Notes: generated by a model from the sequence alone, not told the origin. DNA of 11,812 bases from Clostridia bacterium (GCA_017938645.1 JAGBBE010000061.1:1-11812); one strand, 5' to 3'; shown: positions 1 to 7,350, numbered from the stretch's first letter. Translations and numbers: made by a program.

Positions 1-298
1 CAGAATCGTCATCATCGTACGCAAACGTGCGGGTATATCCCATCTTCACCATTTCTTCGTCCACGGCGGCGGCGATGTCGTCCGCATCCTGAACCCGCTC
101 TGTGAAGATGCGAATGTAATACTCCAACTCTGCCACATATTCTTTATCGTCCGCAAAGCGCATCGGCGTGTCCGATGCCTTGCTGATGGCGATGCAGGGA
201 AGATTGGCAAAGCTCTTTGGCCATCCACGGGTCACGCTCTTCACGCCCCAGATATCGGAAAGCCGCAGCTTGATCTCTTCCGCCTCGTTATGAATCAT
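1..298 (-). CDS. Tail-terminator / head-tail joining-like protein (C-terminus beyond window)
   Basis: Translating the minus strand from the ATG at 298 gives 99 codons that stay open to the window edge, so the C-terminus is missing. The protein begins MIHNEAEEIKLRL. A GGAGG ribosome binding site lies 9 nt before the ATG, and the upstream gp10-like gene stops at 304. The middle part (MRFADDKEYVAELEYYI, then IFTERVQDADDI and EEMVKMGYTRT) resembles the small proteins placed after gp10 in SPP1- and HK97-like phages. These cap the tail tube or complete the head-tail joint: a short lead, a conserved F-A-D-D/N segment before a central strand, then an acidic stretch and a helix. Position and pattern support a tail terminator/completion role; the exact family is inferred. 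An acidic DDDDS run ends the visible part. Confidence 0.72.
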   Translation of the reverse strand, partial: MIHNEAEEIKLRLSDIWGVKSVTRGWPKSFANLPCIAISKASDTPMRFADDKEYVAELEYYIRIFTERVQDADDIAAAVDEEMVKMGYTRTFAYDDDDS

Positions 299-303
299 GC
301 CTG

Positions 304-783
304 TCAGCCTCCCTGTACATGGCGAATCACGGCCTGCGCGACCGCCTCCTGTGCCTTCTTCTCGTTGGCCTTGAATGCCGGATAGAGGAACGGGCGGGCC
401 GGCATGCCGCGCGTGAATCGGAAACCCCCGTCCTTGGTTGGGTATACCCAGCCATTCGGTCGATAGGTCACGCCTACGGCCCATTCGGGATTGACGCCCG
501 CATGGCTCGCCTCGCCCTTCGGGCCTGTGCCCATTTCGACATAGATTCCATGAGGCGCGCCGCTGTAGACCTCGCCGGTCATCTCGCCGTTTCCTCCGTG
601 GATTCTGGTTTTGATCTTTTCGCGCAGTTCGCCGGTGTCCACCGGGCAATTCGCCTGCGCATCACCGCGGATCATCTCAAGCCCCTTTTTCAGGCCCGGT
701 TTGGCTGCGGCGAGGATCTCGTCGTCGGACAGCCTGTCCAGCGCATCGAGCACATCGTCAAGGCCCTTGACGTCAATCGTTAT
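304..783 (-). CDS. HK97 gp10-like tail-completion protein; start disrupted by an apparent one-base shift
   Basis: About 159 residues from ITIDVKGLDDVLDALDRL to the stop at 304. The order and motifs fit the HK97 gp10 / SPP1 gp17-like family, which links head and tail: an N-terminal helix, CPVDTGELREKIKTRI (the P-V-D-T-G-x-L signature), YVEMGTGPKG, and a C-terminal MPARPFLYPAFK. The family assignment is strong. The start is not normal. The only in-frame ATG (882) lies 110 bp inside the preceding gene and has no ribosome binding site; a weak in-frame GTG exists at 753. A GGGGAGG site (797-803) sits an ideal 8 nt before an ATG at 786-788, but that ATG reads ATG GGA TAA. One additional G would give ATG GGG ATA ACG and open this frame exactly. 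The coordinates given cover the intact reading frame downstream of that point; the intended start is probably 788. Confidence 0.8.
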   Translation of the reverse strand: MTIDVKGLDDVLDALDRLSDDEILAAAKPGLKKGLEMIRGDAQANCPVDTGELREKIKTRIHGGNGEMTGEVYSGAPHGIYVEMGTGPKGEASHAGVNPEWAVGVTYRPNGWVYPTKDGGFRFTRGMPARPFLYPAFKANEKKAQEAVAQAVIRHVQGG

Positions 784-1108
784 CCCATACGCCGCGCCTC
801 CCCTCCGGGATCTTTTCCAGTACCGCCGATTGATGATCCCAGCGCGCCACGGAAATGATGCGATAGGCGGGCGTGTCGCCATCCATCGACACGCCCATGC
901 CCACCTCCAGCAATACGTCTTTTTTATCGTAGAGCAGCAGTTTCATCTCGCGAACTCTGTCGCCGTAGATCTTCGCGTCGAGCATTCTCGTGTTCGGATA
1001 CTCAGCCGCCCGGATCTGCCAGCCCTGCCCCCATTGATAGACGTCATCATCAAAACCCGTACATGCCACTACGGTCATGTCGCGCTTGTCCCGTTCCCGC
1101 AGTCTCAT
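773..1108 (-). CDS. Head-closure / head-tail joining protein
   Basis: A 111-aa protein starting MRLRERDKRDMTVV and ending GVWDND. It lies between the gp6-like connector and the gp10-like gene, where the head-closure (stopper) protein is normally encoded. That protein seals the filled head below the connector ring. The sequence is strand-rich (REMKLLLYDKK, LLEVGMGVSMDG, PAYRIISVARWDHQ), as expected for a small beta-barrel adaptor, but I recognise no named family signature. The ATG at 1108 comes 4 nt after the upstream stop, with a weak AGGTGA site overlapping that stop, so translation is probably coupled. The frame runs open upstream to 1219 but would then overlap the connector. If a G is missing near 783-786, the true C-terminus would be GVWG with a TAA stop instead of GVWDND. 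Confidence 0.7.
   Translation of the reverse strand: MRLRERDKRDMTVVACTGFDDDVYQWGQGWQIRAAEYPNTRMLDAKIYGDRVREMKLLLYDKKDVLLEVGMGVSMDGDTPAYRIISVARWDHQSAVLEKIPEGRRGVWDND
797..803 (-). promoter_or_regulatory. Ribosome binding site for the out-of-frame gp10 start
   Basis: GGGGAGG on the minus strand, 8 nt before the ATG at 786-788. That ATG reads into TAA after two codons, yet the gp10-like frame opens at the next base offset, so this site marks the intended start of that gene. Confidence 0.65.
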
Positions 1109-1112
1109 CCGA

Positions 1113-1403
1113 TCACCTGCCGATCCGTGCAATCCTATACGGCATGCACTGGCGTTTGATCTCTTCCGGCAGTCCGTCCATGGTTCTGGATACGCCGCCT
1201 TCACTGTGCGCGGTTTCACCCTCGATGCCTTCCCTGTTGTACAGGATCACGGTCATCTGCACGGCGGCTGTCTCCAGAATTGCCGGAAGGGTCCGACGGC
1301 AAGTATACGCCAGAATCATTCCTTCGGCCTCCGCATACAACGCATTGAGCAGATCAATCGGAGCATCGGGGAAGCGTGCTATCAGGCGCTGTATTGCCGT
1401 CAT
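1113..1403 (-). CDS. Phage gp6-like head-tail connector protein
   Basis: A 96-aa protein directly after the major capsid gene. It shows the family pattern for gp6/gp15-like connectors, which form the ring under the portal: an N-terminal helical part (LLNALYAEAEGMILAYTCRR, residues 18-37), LPAIL at 39-43, VILYNREGIEG at 52-62, SEGGVS at 67-72, LPEEI at 78-82 and a final YRIARIG. The YNR-G-EG and SEGGVS elements are typical of these adaptors. The ATG at 1403 is preceded by AAAGGAGGG about 6 nt upstream, just past the capsid stop at 1418. The gene ends 4 nt before the head-closure ATG, so these small joining proteins are likely made from one coupled message. Confidence 0.88.
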   Translation of the reverse strand: MTAIQRLIARFPDAPIDLLNALYAEAEGMILAYTCRRTLPAILETAAVQMTVILYNREGIEGETAHSEGGVSRTMDGLPEEIKRQCMPYRIARIGR

Positions 1404-1417
1404 TCCCTTTCCCTCCT

Positions 1418-2374
1418 TTACGCCGCGCCCTTAACCTTCACGCCGCGCAGGGCAGCAGCGGCCTTGGTCGCCTTGAGCGCCACGGCGGCCACCATTTCGA
1501 CCTCGCCCTTCTTGACGGCGCCGGCAGTAGTGAAGTCCGGCAGCCAGGTGCGAATCGGATCCACGCCCGCCATAGACACGCCATGGAAACCATCCAGACC
1601 CAGGCGAACCGCATACAGGGACGTGGTGCCATCGGAGCCGGTGGAAACAATCGGGTCATTGCTGCCGGACTTGGCGCCCAGATCGACCAGCGGAATGCTT
1701 CCGTAATACTCCACCTGACGGCCCCAGTTGTCCTTATCGGTCTGATACATGGACGCTCTGCGGGCAGCGGCGCGCACCTTGGCCATCATCTGGCTATTGC
1801 CGATCAGCGCGGTCGCCTCGCCGTCGATGGATTTGGTCAGTTCGTCGATGATGTCCAGGAACTGCATATAGTTCGCCGTGATCCGCTCGGAGCTGGACAG
1901 GTCGATATCTCCGGCAATCTCGTTACCGCCCTCCTTGATCGCCTTGTCCAGGCCTTCAAATCCATTGGCATCCTTGTCCTTATCGCCGTTGATGGCCATG
2001 TCGGAGAAGAGCGCCTGCGCCGCCTTGATTTTCTGGGTCATCTGGAACTGCACCTCGTCCACGATGCCGCCCATGTTCGCCAGTACGCGGTCAATCTCGA
2101 AGGAGCCGCCGAAGACCTTCAGATCCACGGTGTGGCGCTTCTTCTTGGCGTGCTGCGCAGTATACTCGGTATTGATGGCACGGGTTGCCGCGGTGGCCTG
2201 GGTGTCCACGCGGGTGTAGGCATAGGTCATGGTCGCGCCGCCGCCGGTCGGGGAGACGCAGTCCTCGAAGATCAGATTGTCCAGCAGAAAGTTGTTCTTG
2301 CGGAACTCGTCGATCACCATAGAAGACAGGTGATCCTGCACATTTACCTGAACATCGGCAAGGGTAATCGCCAT
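1418..2374 (-). CDS. Major capsid protein (HK97-fold type)
   Basis: A 318-aa protein right after the scaffold gene, the standard place for the major capsid protein. The N-terminus (MAITLADVQVNVQDHLSSMV, then FRKNNFLLDNLIFEDCVSPTGGG) and the segment KKKRHTVDLKVFGGSFEIDR match the pattern of small Bacillota phage capsid proteins of the HK97 fold. Residues about 100-130 (VDEVQFQMTQKIKAAQALFSD) would form the long spine helix. YGSIPLVDLGAK and LYAVRLGLDGFHGVSMAG fit the A-domain strands seen in relatives. Start choice: ATG at 2374 with AAAGGAGG upstream. There is no internal targeting signal or fused protease. This should be one of the most abundant late proteins. Fold-level assignment is from family pattern and context. 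Confidence 0.9.
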   Translation of the reverse strand: MAITLADVQVNVQDHLSSMVIDEFRKNNFLLDNLIFEDCVSPTGGGATMTYAYTRVDTQATAATRAINTEYTAQHAKKKRHTVDLKVFGGSFEIDRVLANMGGIVDEVQFQMTQKIKAAQALFSDMAINGDKDKDANGFEGLDKAIKEGGNEIAGDIDLSSSERITANYMQFLDIIDELTKSIDGEATALIGNSQMMAKVRAAARRASMYQTDKDNWGRQVEYYGSIPLVDLGAKSGSNDPIVSTGSDGTTSLYAVRLGLDGFHGVSMAGVDPIRTWLPDFTTAGAVKKGEVEMVAAVALKATKAAAALRGVKVKGAA

Positions 2375-2389
2375 ATGTCATGTCCTCCT

Positions 2390-3010
2390 TTATTTGTTGT
2401 AGTACGCAGAAATCGCATCCCGCATCGACTTCGGTGCGCCGCTCTTTCCGCTTCCGGTCTTCGGCGGACTTCCCGCCAGTCGGGCTTCCACGCCCTTCTG
2501 CACGGCCGCCTTCCAGTTCTTCTCGACCTTCTTGATCGAGGCGCTGCACGCATCGGCGTCGGTGTAGTCCAGCAAATCCGCCAGCTCGGCAGGCATCTGA
2601 CCGGCCGCCAGCGTTTCAAGGGCCTGCGCACGCAGCTCTCGGCGGTTGAGTTCCGCCTCGCGCCTTGTCAGGTCCGCCTCTCGCTGTCTGGCCTCTTCCT
2701 GTGCGCGCTGCTCAGCGGTCATGTTCGCCAGCCGCTGCGCTTCGGTGACAGCTTTCTCCTGCTGCCGCTTCCATTTCGCCTGTTCCTGGCGCAGGATCTT
2801 GTCCACGTCCGCCTGCGTAAAGGTCTTTTCGCTCGTCTGGCCGTCCGCTCCAGACTGCGCGCCCTCACCCGCATTGCCGCCGTCGCCGCCTTCACCGCCG
2901 CCCTGTGCGCCGCTCCCATTTCCCGCGCCGTCTCCGCCGCCCGCGCCCGTGTCCGGCGCCAGCATCACGTTGCACAGCCTGCGCAGCTGCAGCATCCTCA
3001 GATAGTTCAT
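2390..3010 (-). CDS. Capsid scaffolding protein, DUF4355-like
   Basis: A 206-aa protein placed between the MuF-type gene and the capsid gene. Residues about 19-57 are a glycine-rich, low-complexity linker. Then comes the family core, FTQADVDKILRQEQAKWKR, a long charged coiled coil (about 62-130), and a C-terminal half with LDYTDADACSASIKKVEKNW before a basic SGKSGAPKSMRDAI tail. This matches DUF4355 scaffold proteins: helical, transiently filling the procapsid, with a basic C-terminus that contacts the shell. The ATG at 3010 has AAAGGAGGG 5 nt upstream; Met16 is an alternative start. The gene follows an intrinsic terminator at 3113-3138, so its transcription may be set separately from the portal and MuF genes. 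The Gly-rich linker is longer than I would expect for the family. Confidence 0.87.
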   Translation of the reverse strand: MNYLRMLQLRRLCNVMLAPDTGAGGGDGAGNGSGAQGGGEGGDGGNAGEGAQSGADGQTSEKTFTQADVDKILRQEQAKWKRQQEKAVTEAQRLANMTAEQRAQEEARQREADLTRREAELNRRELRAQALETLAAGQMPAELADLLDYTDADACSASIKKVEKNWKAAVQKGVEARLAGSPPKTGSGKSGAPKSMRDAISAYYNK

Positions 3011-3112
3011 AAGGTCCCTCCTTTGCGTTTATACGGCCGCCGCCTCATCCGCTTAACGTCCGGTCGACACATCCGGCTGTTCTTTAGCGCCCGCATCCGG
3101 TGAAAGGGCATC

Positions 3113-3138
3113 AAAAAAGCACGGTGTTGTCCGTGCTT
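3113..3138 (-). terminator. Intrinsic terminator between MuF and scaffold genes
   Basis: On the minus strand AAGCACGG pairs perfectly with CCGTGCTT around a 6-nt ACAACA loop, giving an 8-bp stem. It is followed by a T run (positions 3118-3113 read as six T). It starts 8 nt after the MuF stop codon (3146). Structure and T-tract are read directly from the sequence. Its strength is moderate, because the outer stem pairs are A-T. Confidence 0.8.
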
Positions 3139-3145
3139 GATTGCC

Positions 3146-4384
3146 TTATCGCTTTCTCCTTTTTCTCGCCTCTTCGGCATATTCCGCCTTGAGCTTTTCC
3201 CACTCTTCCGGTTCCAGATATTTGAGCTGCTGGAATTTTTCCAGATTCGGCGGCAGGCGTTTTCTGCCCAACATCCGCTGATACCTGGCATATTGTTCCC
3301 TGTCCGCCGCTTTATTGTCCGTCATCTTCTGCGCAATTTTCATGCGCTCTTCGCCGTAGGTTTCCTCCTGCAGCTTGAGCCATTCGGCGTATGTCATATC
3401 CGCCGGCACTTTGACGCCCTGACCCGTTACCGGGTCGCGCGCCCAGCGCTCCATGCGATGCAGATCATCTTCGGAAATGTCCGGTCGTGTCGTGGATCGG
3501 CAGTTCGGGTGCATGGGCGGGTAATTCTTCCCGGGCACGGCATCCCGTACGGCGTGCACAGTCCCGTCCAGGGACCGGCAGACCTTGCTCGTTCTCATAT
3601 CCAGAACGGCGCAGTATCGATAGCTTCCAATCTCCGCCTCGTCATAAGCATAAGCATCTGCCTGATTGCAGACATATGTCGTCTCCGTTCGTACCAGCGT
3701 CCGCGCCCTGCTCATGGAGACGCTCATTCTCTCTGCGATCTCCCGGGACATTTCCTCCGCGCTGTTTCCGGCGACAAGGCCCTCCGCCAACACTTCGTTG
3801 AGCAGATCCGCCAGCGCATCCTGATTCTTCCAGATTCGCGCTGAGAATACCATGCCGCTCCACGGATTTCTGAGGATATGGCGGGCCAGCTCCTCGCTGA
3901 TGGCGTTGAACCTAAATCCTAGGCCTGCTTCAACCTGGATCTGATACATGGCTCGGGATGCCTTGTCTTTGACGGTACGGCGCAAATGCTTTTCAAGCAG
4001 GCGTTGCTCGTCCTCGGCCAGCCTCGCCGTGACAGCGTCGATCTCGTCCAGCATGCCCTCGATCACGCTGACCCTGTACGCATATCCCGGCGCTGCGGCC
4101 TTGGCCATCAACGCTTCTCGCATCGGGTTCTTGTCGCCCAGCTTTGCGATCTCCTCCAGTAGCTTAAGGTATTCCTCCCGGCCAATCGGTGAAGACAGCA
4201 GCGTCTTGGCCTCCGATTCCGTCAGGCCATATGCCATCTGAAAGCGGCGTCGTATGCGCTTGGCCATAGTCTGCAAGCGGGACAATGCCCGCTGATGAAT
4301 ACGCTCAATGTCTGCAATCACATCCTCTGCAGCCCGGTATGCCCGCGCCGCATCAGACGCCCATCGCTCCTCCCAATAGCTCAT
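3146..4384 (-). CDS. Phage head morphogenesis protein, SPP1 gp7 / MuF type
   Basis: A 412-aa minor head protein. The MuF signature is clear at about residues 225-300: SRARTLVRTETTYVCNQAD, then YRYCAVLDMRTSKVCRSLDG, then PGKNYPPMHPNCRSTTRP. This contains the RTE, the two cysteines of the D-x-RTS-x-V-C box and the PPMHPNCRS box that define the family. Residues 1-220 are helical and charged. The region after 300 (MTYAEWLKLQEETYGEER, then LEKFQQLKYLEPEEWEKLK) is the usual C-terminal extension in Bacillota phages. No toxin-like domain is fused to the C-terminus, unlike some MuF polymorphic toxins. In SPP1, gp7 binds the portal and stays inside the head to help DNA delivery. The ATG at 4384 overlaps the portal stop as ATGA, so the two are translationally coupled. 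Confidence 0.93.
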   Translation of the reverse strand: MSYWEERWASDAARAYRAAEDVIADIERIHQRALSRLQTMAKRIRRRFQMAYGLTESEAKTLLSSPIGREEYLKLLEEIAKLGDKNPMREALMAKAAAPGYAYRVSVIEGMLDEIDAVTARLAEDEQRLLEKHLRRTVKDKASRAMYQIQVEAGLGFRFNAISEELARHILRNPWSGMVFSARIWKNQDALADLLNEVLAEGLVAGNSAEEMSREIAERMSVSMSRARTLVRTETTYVCNQADAYAYDEAEIGSYRYCAVLDMRTSKVCRSLDGTVHAVRDAVPGKNYPPMHPNCRSTTRPDISEDDLHRMERWARDPVTGQGVKVPADMTYAEWLKLQEETYGEERMKIAQKMTDNKAADREQYARYQRMLGRKRLPPNLEKFQQLKYLEPEEWEKLKAEYAEEARKRRKR

Positions 4385-5829
4385 TCATCATCATTCCGCT
4401 TCTTGGCGTCGTCCGGCTCGCCGTCCATATCGCCTTCGTTCCCGTCCAGGTACTTGCCGCCGAATGCATCAGCCTGCCGCTTGGCTGCCTTGGCCTGCTC
4501 CTCGTCCAGTTCCTTGATAGCCTCGTCCACATTCTCGATAAACGGCAGCTGTCCAAGCAGCTTCTTCTGCGGTGCGATTCCGCTGAGCTGGGCCACCATC
4601 GTCGCAATCTCCGCCGTATTGACCGGCAGACTGCGCGTGAACGTGATGACCACACTTTCGGGATCAAGCGTCCCGCGGGCCAGCACAGCCATAACGTTTG
4701 CAAACAGGCGCAGACGGCTGCGGATTCCTTCCCTGAACCATCTTTCCTTGGTCTTGGTCATCTGCTCCATGCCCAGCAGTTTATAGCCCATCGCCACGCC
4801 GGAAGCGTTGGCGGCAAAGTGCTCGTCCGTCAGATCCGGGATCATCGACATCTTGTGAATGTCGTCATTGACGGAGTTCTTGAGCGTCTCCGCGCCCGCT
4901 TCATCGCCCTTTTTGATCAGCCATTCGGCTTTCGCATTCTCGTCCGGCAGGGAAAGCGTCTTTTCTTCCAGCAGTCTCTGCGCAGCGGTCCGGGTATCCC
5001 TGACCTTGCCGCTTTCCTCTTCTTCGTCGGTTTCGTCTTCTTCCTCTTCCTGGCCCAGCGTGCAGCCGGTCAGCAGGAGCACCGCATCAGAAAACTGCTG
5101 CTTGTCGTTCACACGGTCGCTCTCAAGCGTGTCGTATGCTTCAATGAGCGAGAGCACCGGCTCGAAGTCGCCCATTTCGTCCGAGTTATTCCAGAACTCA
5201 ACCATCGGCACGCCACCGAACGCATGCTCCTTCACATTGTCTTTCGTAGCTTTCAGGGAGGCAACCGTCTTCCCTTCGTACATCTGATCTCCCTTGTCGG
5301 TATGCACATGGACGATCACACCGGTCACCTTGCCCGTATCGTCTCTCCTATCCATCCAATGCACGCCGAAAAGCGGCTTATGCTCGACCGTGTCATCGTA
5401 AACGACAAAAGCCTCTCTCGGATTCAGCGCCGCAGCCTTGGGCTTTCCTTCTTCATCCGCATAGCAGATGCACACGCCCCTGCCGTAGATCGAGGCGTTC
5501 GCCGCAAGCTCCGCGTCCACGCTGTCGATATTGCTGTGCTTGTGCACTTCCTCCAGCGCCTCAATGGCTTCTTTCTGCGCGTCATCCTCATACTTGACCG
5601 GCGCGCCGACCAGATATCCCGACGCCATGGTCACGATGTAGCGCGGATAGGCATGGACCAGCTTGTTATTGGGCAGGCCTGCCGCCCGCGTCCGCTTGGT
5701 AATCGCGCTCTGCCCTTTGTACGCATCGTCGAGCTTGTTCAGTTTCGGCAGCACATCCTTCTGAAACTCGCCGATCGCGCCCTTGATCACTCTTGGCGTA
5801 ATCTGGATTTCCCTGTCTCTTGTGATCAT
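4381..5829 (-). CDS. Portal protein, SPP1 gp6-like
   Basis: A 482-aa portal subunit. The portal is the dodecameric ring at the capsid vertex through which TerL pumps DNA. Family marks are PNNKLVHAYPRYIVTMASGYLVGAPV-type segments at residues 53-78 (key GYLVGAPV at 71-78), YGRGVCICY (115-123), and PDLTDEHFAANASGVAMGYKLLG at 331-353, which is highly characteristic of SPP1-type portals. The start at 5829 is chosen because GGAGG lies 7 nt upstream; the frame extends to an earlier ATG (5862) that lacks a site and overlaps the previous gene. An acidic run at residues 261-272 (EEEEDETDEEEE) lies before KVRDTRTAAQRLLE. The C-terminal 40 residues are charged. It follows the DUF6440-like gene by 1 bp and overlaps the MuF gene by 4 bp. 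Confidence 0.95.
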   Translation of the reverse strand: MITRDREIQITPRVIKGAIGEFQKDVLPKLNKLDDAYKGQSAITKRTRAAGLPNNKLVHAYPRYIVTMASGYLVGAPVKYEDDAQKEAIEALEEVHKHSNIDSVDAELAANASIYGRGVCICYADEEGKPKAAALNPREAFVVYDDTVEHKPLFGVHWMDRRDDTGKVTGVIVHVHTDKGDQMYEGKTVASLKATKDNVKEHAFGGVPMVEFWNNSDEMGDFEPVLSLIEAYDTLESDRVNDKQQFSDAVLLLTGCTLGQEEEEDETDEEEESGKVRDTRTAAQRLLEEKTLSLPDENAKAEWLIKKGDEAGAETLKNSVNDDIHKMSMIPDLTDEHFAANASGVAMGYKLLGMEQMTKTKERWFREGIRSRLRLFANVMAVLARGTLDPESVVITFTRSLPVNTAEIATMVAQLSGIAPQKKLLGQLPFIENVDEAIKELDEEQAKAAKRQADAFGGKYLDGNEGDMDGEPDDAKKRNDDE

Positions 5830-5830
5830 G

Positions 5831-6091
5831 TCAATCCTCCGTGTAGAGCACCGGATTGCCAAACCTGTCGATCATCGGCGTGATGGCTCCGTTTCGCGAC
5901 GCCATATACATCACCTTCGTTTGCGCATCATAGAAGATGCAGATATATGCCCACGTCGCCGGCTTCTCCTGCTGCACGGCGATCAGTCTCGGCGGCGCTT
6001 TCGTCTCCCACGTCATCTCTTCGCACACGCCGCTGCACGCAGCCGCCGCACACAGCGCCGCAACCGCCAGTCCAATCGTCAGTTTTCTCAT
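5831..6091 (-). CDS. Small predicted exported protein, DUF6440-like
   Basis: An 86-aa protein inserted between large terminase and portal. It starts MRKLTIGLAVAALCAAAACS: two basic residues, then a hydrophobic run of about 15, which looks like a signal peptide. Cys19 after AAA could be a lipid-attachment site, but the box lacks the usual Leu at -3. The remainder (WAYICIFYDAQTKVMYMAS at about 47-65, then GAITPMIDRFGNPVLY at 68-83) matches the DUF6440 pattern of a D-x-x-T-x-V-x-Y strand followed by an L/I-T-P-h-x-D-x-x-G-x-P ending. Its biochemical function is unknown to me. The ATG at 6091 has AAAGGAGG 9 nt upstream, so it is well translated. Export by the host Sec system during late expression or lysogeny is an inference. 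Confidence 0.75.
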   Translation of the reverse strand: MRKLTIGLAVAALCAAAACSGVCEEMTWETKAPPRLIAVQQEKPATWAYICIFYDAQTKVMYMASRNGAITPMIDRFGNPVLYTED

Positions 6092-6105
6092 GTCTTCATC
6101 CTCCT

Positions 6106-7350
6106 TTATCGCTTGAGCACCTTCGCCACACGCCTGCCGCTGACCGATTCCATGGCATAACGCACAGCGTCAATGTGGTGGTTGCACATGTCCGGGTATC
6201 CGTCGATGATCTCTCCGTTTTTATCCCGGTCATATTCATATTCCAGAAACTCTTTCAGGGTGTCCGGGCATCTCTCCGGGTCGATCACGATGGCAGTCAG
6301 GCTTTGCAGCCACTTCATGCCATGTTCCACGCTGCCCGGGCCTTTCTTGGCGCCCACGCATTGCAGACCGTGCGCCTTGAAATCGTTGATCGACTTCGGC
6401 TCGGCGCTGTCCGCCGTGATCAGTTCGTTCCGCTTTCTCGCCTTCACCCTGGCGGCCGCCTCTGCATTGCCCATACGTCTGGCTGTGATCTCGCCGAATA
6501 TATACAGCGTCTTTTTCGCCGCGCTGTAGTGCATTTCGTTGTAGGCGAATGGGTCCGGGAAATAACCCCAGTCCACGCCTCGATACACGCGATCAAACGC
6601 CTTGATCTGTGCCGCCGTCAGTTTCTCGGATCGGATGTTCTCGAAAACAGCCGCGCCGCTTCCCACCACTTCGCCCAGGTATTCATGGCGGTACGCTGTC
6701 TCGTTGGACGCCTTGAGGTGTTCTGCCTCTTCAACAAAGCGCTCGCCCAGCCATTCCTTCGGCGTGGTCAGGTATGTGCTGTGGTGCACAGCCCTTCCTG
6801 CCTTTTCTTCTCTTGCATATCGGTTCGCCCAGTTGCGCGGACTTGCCGGCGGGTTGAACGACTTGAACACGAAAAACCAATCGCCGCCGCGCAGCACGGA
6901 CTGTTCGACGTTTCGGATCTCCTCCTGCCCGTCGTATTGGTCCAGCTCTTCAAACCACAGCAGGCCAATGTATCCGAACGGCACCTTGATAGACTTGAGC
7001 TTTCCCGGATCATCCAGGCCGAAAAAATAGATCGTCTGGGCCGTGGGCTTATAGACGATCTGCATCGGGCTGACCGAACAGGCAAAATACGCATCCAGGC
7101 CCAGCGCGGAGATGGCCCAGCGTGTCTGTGCATAGACGCTGGTTCTCAGCGTTCCCTTGATCTTTCGTATGGCCACCGCATGGCACTTTGGATGCGAGAG
7201 CAGCAAAAGGATCATCTCAACGGAGACCATCGAGCTTTTGCCGCTGCCGCGTCCGCCCTTGAGCACCGCCTCACCAATTCTGCCCGATCTGATCTCATGG
7301 TGCAGGCCGTAAAACGCCGGAGAAATCGCCGTGCTCAGCTTTATCTGCAT
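6106..7350 (-). CDS. terL: Terminase large subunit (ATPase and nuclease)
   Basis: A 414-aa motor and nuclease that cuts concatemeric phage DNA and drives it into the procapsid using ATP. N-terminal ATPase: Walker A GGRGSGKSS at residues 32-40, Walker B IGLLWFEELDQ at 128-138 with acidic Glu134/Glu135, and a coupling motif near FKSFNPPASPRNW. C-terminal RNase H-like nuclease: Asp260 in GVDWGYFPDP, Asp314 in ITADSAEPKS, and Asp394 in NHHIDAVRYA, the expected metal-binding acidic triad. Length and motifs fit the PBSX/Terminase_3 type. The ATG at 7350 overlaps the small-subunit gene by 10 bp and has AAGGAGG 5 nt upstream. All key residues are present, so the gene looks functional. Confidence 0.96.
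   Translation of the reverse strand: MQIKLSTAISPAFYGLHHEIRSGRIGEAVLKGGRGSGKSSMVSVEMILLLLSHPKCHAVAIRKIKGTLRTSVYAQTRWAISALGLDAYFACSVSPMQIVYKPTAQTIYFFGLDDPGKLKSIKVPFGYIGLLWFEELDQYDGQEEIRNVEQSVLRGGDWFFVFKSFNPPASPRNWANRYAREEKAGRAVHHSTYLTTPKEWLGERFVEEAEHLKASNETAYRHEYLGEVVGSGAAVFENIRSEKLTAAQIKAFDRVYRGVDWGYFPDPFAYNEMHYSAAKKTLYIFGEITARRMGNAEAAARVKARKRNELITADSAEPKSINDFKAHGLQCVGAKKGPGSVEHGMKWLQSLTAIVIDPERCPDTLKEFLEYEYDRDKNGEIIDGYPDMCNHHIDAVRYAMESVSGRRVAKVLKR

Noticed and set aside
46..228. A 60-codon minus-strand frame at the left edge
   Set aside because: It is out of frame with the tail-terminator-like gene, which starts at 298 with a good ribosome binding site and reads to the edge.
304..882. Upstream ATG at 882 as the start of the gp10-like gene
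   Set aside because: It lies 110 bp inside the head-closure gene with no ribosome binding site, and the extra residues are basic and unlike the family; the signal near 786-803 is far better.
1376..3103. A 575-codon open frame on the plus strand opposite the capsid and scaffold genes
   Set aside because: It overlaps two well-supported minus-strand genes, has no ribosome binding site or recognisable domain, and long antisense frames are common opposite GC-rich genes.
3007..3111. A 34-codon arginine-rich frame between MuF and scaffold, ending in an ATGA overlap with scaffold
   Set aside because: Its ATG follows the terminator's T tract with no ribosome binding site, and the ATGA overlap can be explained by the scaffold start alone.
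4285..5883. A 532-codon open frame on the plus strand opposite the portal gene
   Set aside because: Same reason: it mirrors the portal codons, and its translation looks like low-complexity antisense sequence with no family pattern.
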